DNA of 64,000 nucleotides from Owenia fusiformis (lineage: Eukaryota; Annelida; Polychaeta; Sabellida; Oweniidae). This document shows positions 37,001-47,300 of this stretch, in pieces. The stretch covers positions 15,618,020 through 15,682,019 of the forward strand of contig CAIIXF020000012.1 in NCBI GenBank assembly GCA_903813345.2, read 5' to 3'. The number at the start of each line of letters is the position of its first letter. The first letter of the stretch is position 1. Position numbers and translations under genes: made by a program. Below the pieces are notes generated by a model that ran no database searches, was not told the origin of the DNA, and saw only the letters and a program-made list of their open reading frames with translations.

Positions 37001-39264
37001 CACCTTGCCTATTTATTCATTCTTGCTAGTTTTGCTTCCTAGCCACTGATTTAACATTTAATTTTCTAGGACTATGAACTATGTGTACTAGAGACAAAAC
37101 CTGGCAAAGCGGTATCAATCATAGAGTGTGATATGAATGTCGACTTTGCGCCCCCTGTTGGCTATGAGGAACCCACACGCAATGCACCCACAGCCAAGAC
37201 ACATGAGGAGGAAGAAGAACCTGGTGTTGATATGACCGATTATGTTGATCCTAATCAGTTTAAGGTATGGATCTTATAGAAATTAACCCCCCCTTAGGAC
37301 TTATGGTCCCCTCTTTATATGAACCATGCTAGCCCTGAGTATTTTTCTACTGACTATCTTTGGTCGTTTATGTGGTGTCTCGTAAGCCGATGTTGGCTGT
37401 TGGTTTTTTTAATAGATGTATTTTTTACTTGTAATATTTTTGTAAACCTGTGACACAGAAATAACCTATCATTAAACTTAAACTAAGTATAGATTGATAC
37501 AGAAACATTATAAACAGTGCACTATATATAAAGTATCAAAGATTGAAAGAGAGAGCCATATTGTTTGCTGAGGACCAGAAAGACATGTGTATCATGACTC
37601 CTCACTAGAATAGTATTGCAAAGGTCTAAAACTTCTGTTCAATAAATTGTGAATATATTTTTGATTTTCTTCTTTTGTTGTAAAATTTGACCTAGACAGT
37701 GCATCAGACAACAGACTTTTTTCAATATTCAGTAATTCAGTAAGAATACTTTTTGTTGCAGATATTCAGTGGTTCAGGAAACAGACTAGATGGCAAAATA
37801 AAGAATACAGAAAGTGCACCAATTACTGGACAGACAAGTGAAATAAAAAGGTAAAATTCTGAAAAATTCTAGCTAATTCTTCAAATGAAAAATTGCCCAA
37901 TTAAACCACTTTACACTTACAGTAGCCTGAAGTATATACTCACACCGGAATAGCCTGACTACGGTAAAGTCAGATACCGTTGTCACAAATTGCAGACATA
38001 ACCGTCGCTTCAACTGTTTAATCACTTGGTCCTCATCTCATGGGATTTTATTGTATCGAATTTAGTCTAGGTGCTCTATTAAACATACAGTTCATGAAAA
38101 TCTAATTGAAGCGATGGTTATGTCCGCCATTTGTAACACCAGTATCTGACTTTACCATTGTCAGGCTATTCCGGGGTGATACTGTAATAGTAAGTAAGTA
38201 CCTAGCATGGAATGTTAGGAAGACAAGATTCATGTGTGTCAGAAACCAATAAATAACCACCACAAGAAATCCCACACAATGTTTGGTGATTTTATAGTAT
38301 TTTTGCATCAAGTCTCGACATAATTATTTACTTCATCTTAAACTCACGGACCTCTACCAGATTACCTCTTCTTCAGTGGTGTCTAGGCTCAATAAATATA
38401 CTCATCCTTTGAGCCTACTACCAATAGGGACTGGATCTGGCTCCAGATCTGTGCTTAAACTTGCAGAGATGATTTCTGCTAGAGGGGAGCTGAAGCGAGA
38501 CTTATTTTCTAGATCTTGAAATGGAAAATTCAGTTGAATTAAAATTCACTTGACCATGGATAATTTATTCGGTTGTGCTTTAAGACATCTTTGCTTATTA
38601 TTAATAACATTAACAATTGAATCATATGATAAGATTGTGATCATTCTTACATGTTTGTTTTTATTTGTTTGCAGAGGAATTCCAAATTATAATTACAAGA
38701 AAGGAAAGATCACATTTATTCGTACCCAGAAAAAGATAGAAAATGGAGCTGATGTATGTAGAATTTAAGCATTTTATCATCATCTCTATTCTCATCAAAT
38801 AACATTTTCAAATCTTATACAGGGGCAACGACACACAATGCATTGACTTAAATGTCTTGGAAACCAGATATCTGATAAACAATATTAAATTCCTGCTCAC
38901 TACTGCCACGTTTGCCATGACATCTATATTTCATCTTAAAATGCACATTGTACAATTGTTGATTATTGAGAGATCAGAAACAGTTATACGTTGTCTTATT
39001 GAGATGAGCCTGTGTATTTTTACTTGAACTAGCTATAGGCTATGACAAAACTCAAATGATCAAATTAATTTCACAAGATTCGGGGACACAGAATTTGCCA
39101 AAAACTAGGCCTTTTGTAACCATAATCTCATAAAAATAAGTCTAAATTGATTGTAATGCTATTGAGTTGAGTTGTTATTTGTTTTATTCCAGATGGACAA
39201 TGATGACTTTGAGGCATTTTCAGGATCAGGACAGTCTTTACGCAAGACTAAAGGACGGAAGTGA
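31062..39264 (+). CDS. UFD1: Ubiquitin fusion degradation protein 1 (p97/Cdc48 cofactor), complete
   Basis: Ten exons, GT-AG and in phase: 31062-31064 (the ATG alone), 33042-33171, 33713-33745, 34745-34866, 35665-35795, 36645-36717, 37070-37264, 37762-37850, 38675-38753, 39193-39264. They total 927 bp, giving 308 aa (human 307). Diagnostic stretches: [92 protein letters not shown], and a C-terminal RGIPNY / [10 protein letters not shown] segment that carries the p97-binding motif. Ufd1 pairs with Npl4 to recruit ubiquitinated proteins to the p97 ATPase for ER-associated degradation and chromatin extraction; the latter includes unloading of the CMG helicase that contains CDC45. The start is chosen because exon 1 is ATG followed directly by a GTAAGA donor and reading continues [11 protein letters not shown], in line with human MFSFNMF. 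Confidence 0.97.
31226..31725. mobile_element. 500-bp inverted-repeat element with poly-G tract, UFD1 intron 1
   Basis: Ends CAGGCCTGTCAACT and AGTTGACAGGCCTG are inverted copies, and 'gaatat' flanks both sides (6 bp). Inside are repeated 'aacacctt' words, the palindrome 'cgcgctcgctacgctcgcg' and a run of about 22 G near 31427-31448. It has no coding function; the frames across it are repeat-driven. Confidence 0.75.
33345..33590 (+). mobile_element. SINE with tRNA-like head, UFD1 intron 2
   Basis: The head carries 'tagtccagtcgttagagca' (A box/D arm) and 'cttcgattccc' (B box/T arm) about 50 bp apart, with 'agactttggatccaagggtc' as an anticodon-arm remnant. The acceptor stem does not close. 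An unrelated body follows ('tttgggtgcccttgggtcat'). This head-body layout is typical of tRNA-derived SINEs. The 3' boundary is uncertain. Confidence 0.6.
33776..33979. mobile_element. 204-bp MITE, UFD1 intron 3
   Basis: It starts CAGTGATCTCCCCAG and ends with the exact inverted CTGGGGAGATCACTG. 'catat' flanks both sides (5 bp). The interior repeats 'gcacccacctga'. Confidence 0.85.
34040..34283. repeat. Foldback/MITE-like segment, UFD1 intron 3
   Basis: 'ggaggccgtttctcaaaact' at the left is partly matched inverted by 'gaaactctccgtaaatgacc' and 'tcc' at the right. The interior is full of 'taacgaatcgttaat' words. The arms are diverged and no clear target duplication is seen. Confidence 0.45.
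34388..34612. repeat. 27-bp tandem repeat, about 8 copies
   Basis: The unit ATTAGTACAATATTGTTATA followed by ACTAGAA is repeated nearly perfectly in UFD1 intron 3. Confidence 0.95.
35425..35572. repeat. Foldback element, UFD1 intron 4
   Basis: 'gtcattaacagaaacttcgt' at the left is matched inverted by 'gatgaagtttctgtaaatgg' at the right. The inner arms 'acgaattcttaa' and 'acaaattcttaacg' also pair. It resembles short PIF/Harbinger-type MITEs but no target duplication was proven. Confidence 0.5.
35846..36093. mobile_element. 245-bp-family MITE, copy 2, UFD1 intron 5
   Basis: About 95% alike to the copy at 20479-20723 by eye. 'cacaagagg' flanks both sides exactly (9 bp), starting 42 bp downstream of UFD1 exon 5. 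It includes 'cagccaatcagattgcgagt', which contains a CCAAT word. Confidence 0.85.
38341..38455. repeat. Dispersed repeat, inverted partner at about 54640-54745
   Basis: 'gtgtctaggctcaataaata' and 'gagcctactaccaatagggac' here reappear reverse-complemented at 54640-54745, which share 'gatccagtccctattggtag'. This is an interspersed family of unknown type. Confidence 0.7.
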
Positions 39265-41028
39265 AAAATGAACTTCTAAATAATCAGGACATGATTGAGA
39301 CTTTTTGAAGGATATTTTCACGAAGGCTTAACCCACTGACCTTCTATTTTTATCAACAAGTCATTTTCATTAGGCTAGTAATGTAAAGGACTAGGAGAAA
39401 TTTTGTCACACTGTACCATGCGTGTGTACTTCAGGGAATTTCAATGTGCTATTAATGTGATAATGGCAAAATATTACAAGATTTAACGCCAGAACTGCAA
39501 AATTGAATACAGAAAAAATGTTGAGAAATTGGCAATTGAATTTGAAGAAATCATAAATCAGTGAAAATTGATATAGGAGCAAAATTTCAAAATCACAAAA
39601 AATGTGAAATATATTATTAATAGCTTCAGACTAATCAGGAGTACATTACTACCCATCCATTATTGCCAAAAAGGTTTACTGATATACAGTAATCCATTTT
39701 CTTCAAAATGCCTGTTTCTTTAGTACCAGGCAATGGTGCCTGTACATGTACCTCAAAAACATTAAAATTAAGTTGTAGCCTAATTCACAATTTTGCAAAT
39801 CTTTCTTTCACGTAGGATGATTTTGAGAAATTGACCCAGGTTTGCCAGTTAATGAAAGAACAGATAGGACATGTTGTAAATTGTAGTAAATTGTTTGTAG
39901 ACTGTTTTCACACTCCCCTCCATAAGTTTGGCAACCTTAGCTCCCCATTGAACTACGTGTTAAAGCGTGGAAATCCAATACCTCCAAATTTTCCCAATTT
40001 TTTCCTAAATTACAATACGTCGAATATTGATGATAAATTTGATGAATTTTTGAAAATCCTCATTCCCATGTAATCCAATGGGAAATGGGAACTATTTTCA
40101 TCACAGGTTAAGTAAATAAAAATTCAAAGGTAAGGAGGCTTTAACACGTAGTTCAATGGGGGAGCTAAGGTTGCCAAACTTATGGAGGGGAATGTATGTC
40201 GTTTTTTTGTGGATGGTGTTCGACAGGTGGTGACATTTTGCATGTATTGTCAATGGCTTGTTATTGCTTATGATAACAATTAACACACCCAGTTCTCATC
40301 TCATTGTATTTCTCTTAAGAGTTGTTTTTTGAAACATGAAAAGATGTGAAAGAAAATATTCAGGAATTATATTTTGAAGTATATCAGCTATTCGGATAAA
40401 GGAACAGGAAAGGGATAAAGTTTGAAATTAACTTGAGCAATTAGATGAAACAGATGACATTATTTCTCTCTGTAAACGCTAAACATATTTATTAAATTAT
40501 TATTTACATAGTAAGCTCATTAAGGTTAATAAAAGCCAAAACGTGTAAATACAACTTGTACATATATAGCACCTAATAATAAATGTGCAATTGAAATATA
40601 ATATAGTCCTCCTCTGCTTCAAAAACGGAGATTAAAATTCAAAATGATTGTTTAAAATTCAAAATGCTGTTTACAGTCTGTCTGCATACAACAGGTCACG
40701 CACGAACGGTATTTTTGTAAGATATTTCAAAATTCAGAGCTGTGTGAAAATCTATGACTAGGAGACTATTTTACTACTCAAAGTGTTCGGTTACTATATT
40801 TTCATCGCATGGGATGCTAGAATGCTGGATCACTTTATGTTATATAACAGTAACAATATTATTCTTAGAGCATCATCATCTGCGTTTGTGTCCACTGGCT
40901 CACCCTTCGTTTACTGTACTTAATTTAACTTTTTAATTTTGAGTGATACAAGAGTTGAACTTTTAATCACAACGCAACTTTAGGACTATGGACTGTATCT
41001 GCCAGGTGTATAAGGACCATTCTGCTTT
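39265..41028. other. Convergent 3' spacer between UFD1 and the 671-aa gene
   Basis: Both flanking genes end here. AATAAA at about 40115 (plus strand) could serve UFD1. The foldback at 39911-40193 is the only structured feature seen. No coding exon is supported. Confidence 0.55.
39911..40193. mobile_element. Foldback MITE with ~55-bp arms
   Basis: 'tcccctccataagtttggca' and onward to 'tacgtgttaaagc' (39914-39966) is repeated almost perfectly inverted at 40138-40192. The spacer is about 170 bp. No target duplication was recognised. Confidence 0.8.
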
Positions 41029-43440
41029 TCAGACACTTGTAGATGGATTCTCAAGGACGGTGTTGGCTGCCCCTATAATATCATCTTTGTCCTTGCTCTC
41101 TGCCTTGTCATTATCAGAGTCATTGCTTTCATCACTCGCATTGTCCTTGGTCTCTCCCTTCTCCGCTGACCTTTTACCCTCTTCATTCTCTGTGGAATCT
41201 GGAACATTTTCAGACCAGAATTCTCCTTCAATCGCATCCGTGAGCTGTTTACAGAGCTCAACCATGTAGGTCACGAAAAATTGATGGTCTCCATAACGTT
41301 TTTCTAACTCGGCGAAATTGTCAGGGATTTTTTTGGTCTCCAGAAAGCTTGGTAGAATCTTGTACATTATTTCATCAAGGAAAGCATCTTCTTGCTCAAG
41401 AAGCTCCATAATGTGATTATAAATAGCACCATTGAGCACTTGGGCAAGTTCTGCTGGGGACATGTTGAGGTGCTCATGCATTCTTGGACATTTCAATTCG
41501 TCTTCTTCGCCAAGGAAGAATCTGTGATAACCTTCGTCTTGTTCGAATATTTGATAGAGGTTTTCAAAGGATTGTGTTTCCTGATTTATCATCTGAGATA
41601 CGATGTCGCCCATCAATGGATTGTCGTCCGTGGCAAGTAGTCTCGTGTAGAGTTCAGTGATGTCATTTAGACGTCCATTACTCTTTAATCCAGCGAGGAG
41701 GTCATTTGGGGCGTTTTCCTCGCTAGGCTCCTCATCCTCTTTCATATCAACAACAAGATGCGTAAATCCAGGCTTTCTCTCTAAGGCCTCTGAAGTTATA
41801 GCCTTTCCAACTACACATAGTCCATCAGAAACGGATCTTTCCTCGTTGGTATTATCATTGAGTGATTCATCTCCGTTGGGAAATTCACCTGTTATTTCTA
41901 GCTCTTCAGTTGGTGCTATCTCAACATCTCCGGCCTTTACCTCTTTTGATTTATTTGGGACGTCTACTGATGCACAATCTATTGGCTCCATCAGTTTTTT
42001 GGGAAGTAGAGATCCCTGCGCATCACCAGCTTGTGGAAAGACCTTGTCATTCTCTGTATTATTACATTTTTCGGCAGCCTGATTGATGAGTTCATCAAGA
42101 ATGTCTTTAATAGTTTCACTCGGCTTTGACTCATCACCTTTGCCGTGTGGATCCACCACAGGCGCACTTTGATCAGTATCATTTGAAGCAGGGGTGTCTG
42201 TGTTAGGGTCATCACGTGGGCTGGATAACGTTTTCAATTCACCATCGACTAAAGTGATTCCATCTTTGAATCGTTTTACGAGTGCTTCTTCGTCGATGTC
42301 ACTGTCAGAATCTTCCGAACTTTCACCAGATGACTCTCCACATGGGTCATCTCCCAGACATTTTAGGAAGTCTACGCGAGAACAGTAGAATGCATTTCTA
42401 GCGATCATCTTCGCCGTTGTTGGCTCGACCAGCGTTTTCTTGTCAACTGCTGCTAGGACGGAAACAGCAGCATTGTAGAACAATCTCAGGACAGGGGTGC
42501 TGCAATAAGCGACCCCACGTGGTATCCAAAAGGTGTGACGCATTTCTGAAGCCTGAGCATAGGCGTAGGCCAGCACGAGCGGCATGTATTTTCTGTCCTT
42601 GGAGTTGGACGGCCCGTTGACAATCTTTGCGACAAACGATTCAAAAATACGGGCATGAGCAATGAGCAGTTGGTTTCTATGCACGTGATAGGTGTTGTAG
42701 AAATTAACAACTGATTCTAATTCAGAAACACATTTTGTGATGTGGATGTTGCACCAAACAAGATCTTGGAGCACACTCCGCAGGAGTTGGGGAGGGGAAA
42801 CTTTTTCTTTGGATTCTGTCTTATGCTCGGTCTCTCCCTCAGTAACGCCACCACTTGAATTCTTTTCCAAGCCTGAAAAGAGAAAGGTTCAATGCATTTG
42901 TTGTGTTTAGACTAGACGTGTGTATGTGAATATATGCCATATATCTTATGAAAACAAAGGCATGAAAGATCGAAGATTAGGCTATATTTCTGAAGCATGG
43001 GTTGCACTAGGCCTATAGGCTTGGCCAGCCTAAACTTAGACTTAGAGTTAGCCTATTCGGACGTGTCGTATTCTAAAGAATTTTGCCTCCATTTTACTCA
43101 GCGTAGCATACCATTTTAAAACTTAATAACTCATTTTATCTCGACTCTAGGCTGTTTTCAAGTAAGCCTAGGCTAGACATGAGAGTGAGTCAAGATGATC
43201 ACCATGTCAGTTGTCACACTCACAGAATCAGATCAAGTTTTGTTGTTAGCAAAAACTTCATGACTTACCGCGACCTTCTAATTCTTTGACAAATTCTTCT
43301 GATGTCTGTTGAGCTTTCTCCATGAGAAATGACTTTATGGCATGTACTTCAGATGGTGTGTCATTAATATCTAAAGTTATGCATTCGGTGGTTAGGCCAT
43401 CATGCGCATCGGCGGTCGCTCCGATTTCAACACCCGCCAT
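41029..43440 (-). CDS. Unrecognised acidic 671-aa protein
   Basis: Two exons: 43269-43440 (ATG at 43440, MAGVEIGATADAHDG) and 41029-42872, joined CGC G|GC with a GTAAGT donor and a pyrimidine-rich acceptor. I do not recognise the family. Residues about 84-228 are a compact, likely all-helical block (QLLRSVLQDLVWCNIHIT, FYNTYHVHRNQLLIAHARIF, AYAYAQASEMRHTFWIPRG, RNAFYCSRVDFLKCLGDDP). Next comes a Ser/Asp/Glu stretch (about 237-254, GESSGESSEDSDSDIDEE), then a long low-complexity acidic region. Residues about 445-610 look helical again (LNDITELYTRLLATDDNPLM, FENLYQIFEQDEGYHRFF, HIMELLEQEDAFLDEIMYK). An acidic Lys/Asp/Glu tail ends NPSTSV. No signal peptide or membrane segment is seen; a nuclear or cytosolic scaffold is a guess. 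The gene is divergent from the FN3 gene, with 940 bp between starts. Confidence 0.9.
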
Positions 43441-44380
43441 CTTGGAATTCGTTCATGTGTGAAGTGCGTCAGAGCGTAATTACAACACGTTATATTATGA
43501 CGTCACTTTTACCATGAGATTCCAAACAGGTACCGACCAAATCATGACGTCATTCATACTTGATTGAATTTCAATCAACAACTTGAATGTCGGGTGAAGG
43601 GGGTATTATTAGAGATATATAACTTATTGAAATTGTCCGTCGGCATTTAGACAAGAATTGACATGTTAAGAATATTCGTTCCTGGACACAGAAATACTTG
43701 TAAGAAGATTATTTTTTCGATGAACAGAAAGGGAGTCTAAATTATACGTAGGCCATGTCCAATGTGCTGAGCATCAGGTTGTGTTTCAATAGCACTTTTA
43801 AGTAACATATTATACTAGGCCTATGTAACTCAAATCCATGTTCCATTTGATCCATGTCGAATTACAAAACTTAATCGGGATATACTAATCCATGATTACG
43901 AATTTAGGCTATTGCTATAAAGGTCATGCTTTTTATATAATGATACCATACTTCAAAATGAATTCATGAATATTAGCCTATATAGAACCCCCCAAACTTA
44001 TGAAAAAGGTCATTTGTGATCAATATAAGTGCAATTGGATAAACAGATTGCTTTCAAACCACCCTCACAACGTAACAGAATTGATGGGGAAACTATAATA
44101 GCCGACTAAATGTTTAGACTAATCCTATTGTTAGACCAAAAGATTATCGGAGGCATTTCAATAAATCTTAACTGCGCGGATATTAACATAGCCACAAATC
44201 AGGTTTTGTATCATACCCAAATATTTCTTGTAGAGAAAATACAATACTTTCATCTGTAAGGTCGACAAATTGGAATAGTTTAGAAAACGTCGAAGATGAC
44301 ATTGAAATAATTTAGTGGGATATCTAAAGGACTAGAATCTGTAGATACATCTGAACATTTGCATTAGATAAGCATTTACC
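43441..44380. promoter_or_regulatory. Divergent upstream region of the 671-aa and FN3 genes
   Basis: 940 bp separate the two start codons. Words 'atgacgtcac' (43498-43507) and 'tgacgtcatt' (43545-43554) resemble CRE/ATF sites and lie within 120 bp of the minus-strand start. Nothing else is recognised. Confidence 0.45.
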
Positions 44381-47300
44381 ATGTCACCGACCGTGTTTGC
44401 CGTATTTTGCGTTTTAGTTGCAGTCCACAATGGTAAGCCGCATATTTGTCAAAGATGATCACATGATTTAATTTAATTTCGTTTAAACTTTTAATAACTT
44501 TGTTTGTGTTTTTTTGCAAAAATTGAAAACGACATTAGAAATTAACAATTAGGCCCAGGCATAAGAAAAGGTGAAGCGCAATAGGAATGTGACATCTCTA
44601 CATATAATAACACAATTCACACTTTTAAATACATTTTATATAACTTTATGTTCTAAAATGATACTCATAACAACTAGGATGAAGAAAAAAGTTACCCACA
44701 AAACAAAAGTGAAATCTCAAATACATTCATAAATATGGTCGTGCAACTCCTTTGGTATCATTTAAAAATCTAAATGGAATCAATATAGGCTTCGATTATT
44801 CGTTAAGCGAAATTGATGTCAGCTAAAACCCAAGGAAAGGGCTAGCATGAAGCTGATGAAAAAATTCAATTTAAAGATGATATTTTAAACACTAACTAAA
44901 ATTTTATAATTTGCTTTTATTTTAATTTTATAGCGAACGGCGCCGTCTACACACCATCCAATTTGGTTGTCAATGTGATTTCATCCACCGTGCTTGTCAT
45001 AAACTGGGACGCCGATCCCACGGACACAGGTGGCGCCACGACAGGATACAGGATATATATGGACAGATTGGATAATAGAGGAACTACGAACTGGGTCGTA
45101 AGTGTTGGTTTGTTTAACTTTGATTCAGATGACCCCAGTCAGATGGTTGAGGAAATATGTAACACCCTGCGATAGATTCACTTTTTTAAATCATTTTATT
45201 TAGCCTAGGGTTTACAGTTTACACTCCCCTAGCTAAGGGGTCTACATATAAAATTTTGAGATGTCATGCAATAGGTTAGACAGTTTTATATGGTTATAAA
45301 AATCTCTGAGTGTCTCTGATGAATGTCTGGACATGATTAAATAGAGTGCAGTTGTCAATGAATGAAGAATCTTTGTTTCCATGAATTATATGATTGAGAA
45401 GATTATGTCTATTGGTTACGGCTATGTTCCCTAGTTCCCTGAAAAGAGTTGTTCTTTGGGCAACATAGAGGGGACAGTCAAGAAAATAATGAAGTGGTGG
45501 TAGACTCACATTGAAACATGCGATTCATGTTAATCTGTCCATATACTAGTGATTGAAAAACTGTTATTGTATGTACAGTATTATCATTATTCGAGATGCT
45601 GGGGTTTGTTTCAATATCACGACTGTATACAATGGAACTATAATACTACATGTATATAACGGATGTTTACAATTGTTTTGGGGGTATTTTTTACTCAAAT
45701 ATACATACGGTCTAATATTTTGCAAGTGTATAATAGTTACTCAAAATGCCAACTGGCCAAATACTACGTGTACAACATAAGCTCCAGGGAGTAGCCAGCA
45801 ATTATGAAAGGCGGGGGTGGGGCGATTTTTTGATTTGCATCACTGCAAGTGAAAAATTTTCAACAAATTTTACAAAATTGAATCCTCTCCCGCCTGGGTA
45901 CGCCCATGAGCTCCAACTTTCAAAAATGACAACGTGACGTATCCGTCCTATGATAAGTGTAATACGAATTCATACAAGGACGTACAGTTTTAAATCTACG
46001 ATACGTGTACTCCATAAGGTACACAATGATAAGTGCAATAAGTAAAATACAACTTCCATACAATTTTAACACGCCAAGTCATTATTCACATTATGTTTCA
46101 GCCTGCTAACGTTGAACAACTCGTTAGACAATATACCATATCTGGCGTAGGGATATATGGTGAATACAATGTTAGTGTACTGGCAGTATCTGCAGACGGG
46201 GATGGACCCAAAGTTTCATCCGTCGTCCAAACGTTAGCTGAAGGTGCGTAGGAAGTATTTAACTGAATTTCCATCTTCGCACGCTCGGTCTACACAGCGA
46301 CCAACGCGAGGCAGCTGATTGAACAAAGATGGGTTTCTCAAATAAGCAAACACTGTCTTCCTTTGTTTCTCTTCAATATAATATTTCTCCTGTCTATAAC
46401 AGTACTCGTAGCCCTGGAATTCAAAATCAGAAGCAAAAATGCGATTTCTATAATATTTTAATGGTGAACAATTTTGCCACATGTTTCCACATGACGCCAC
46501 ATCCTTGCCCGTAGCCAGTTTTTACCAGGAGGGGGAGCTTTTTTCCAGGGGGGGGGGAGCTTTTTCACAATTTTGGCTAAAAATCATGCGAAAAATTCTC
46601 AGAATGGTGAAAAACTGCATGATTTTGGAAGAATTTCTGGCCAGGGGGAGCTTCCGCTCCCCCAGCTCCCCCTCTGGCTACGGGCCTGACATCCACATGC
46701 CACAATGCAAGCCTGTTTATTGTAAATAAACGTGACGTGACGCGACGTTATTGAATATAACGTGACATGGCACGTTAATCCCGTGCCATGTTATTCATTC
46801 GCATACTCGACCTACTAAAACGTAGAAACTATTACTTTGGACGTCTGTTCCTCTACTCCGAGTTCGAGTGCTCTCCATGGAAATCTATGTCCATATATAC
46901 CTTGGAATAAAATCACATCATGGTTTAGTATTCCCAGATATATACACATTGTTTTTTTGCATTTCCAGAGCCTGGAAGAGGTCCGCAAAACATAACTGGA
47001 GTACCTGATTACTATTGGATAGCAGTCGAGTGGGAGTCAGTCGACCCATCCTACAGTTATGGAACCATCACTGGTAATAGGGGTTTGCTAGATAGCTTTG
47101 AAATCTCGCCACACTGCGCCCACCTTAAAAGAAATACTTTACACGATCTTTATTTGGAGTCAAAATGTAAAATTGCCATTGCTCCAAAAGCATGCGATGA
47201 AACTGGAAAAAGCTTAAATTGTGTAAACAAATAATTATCAAAAAGCTATAATTTCTCTTTCTTTGAATACATGACTATTTTAGGAGTAATGGGTTTCGGA

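Noticed and set aside
41657-42088. Plus-strand frames with Ser/Leu-rich protein
   Set aside because: Shadows of the acidic minus-strand coding exon of the 671-aa gene.
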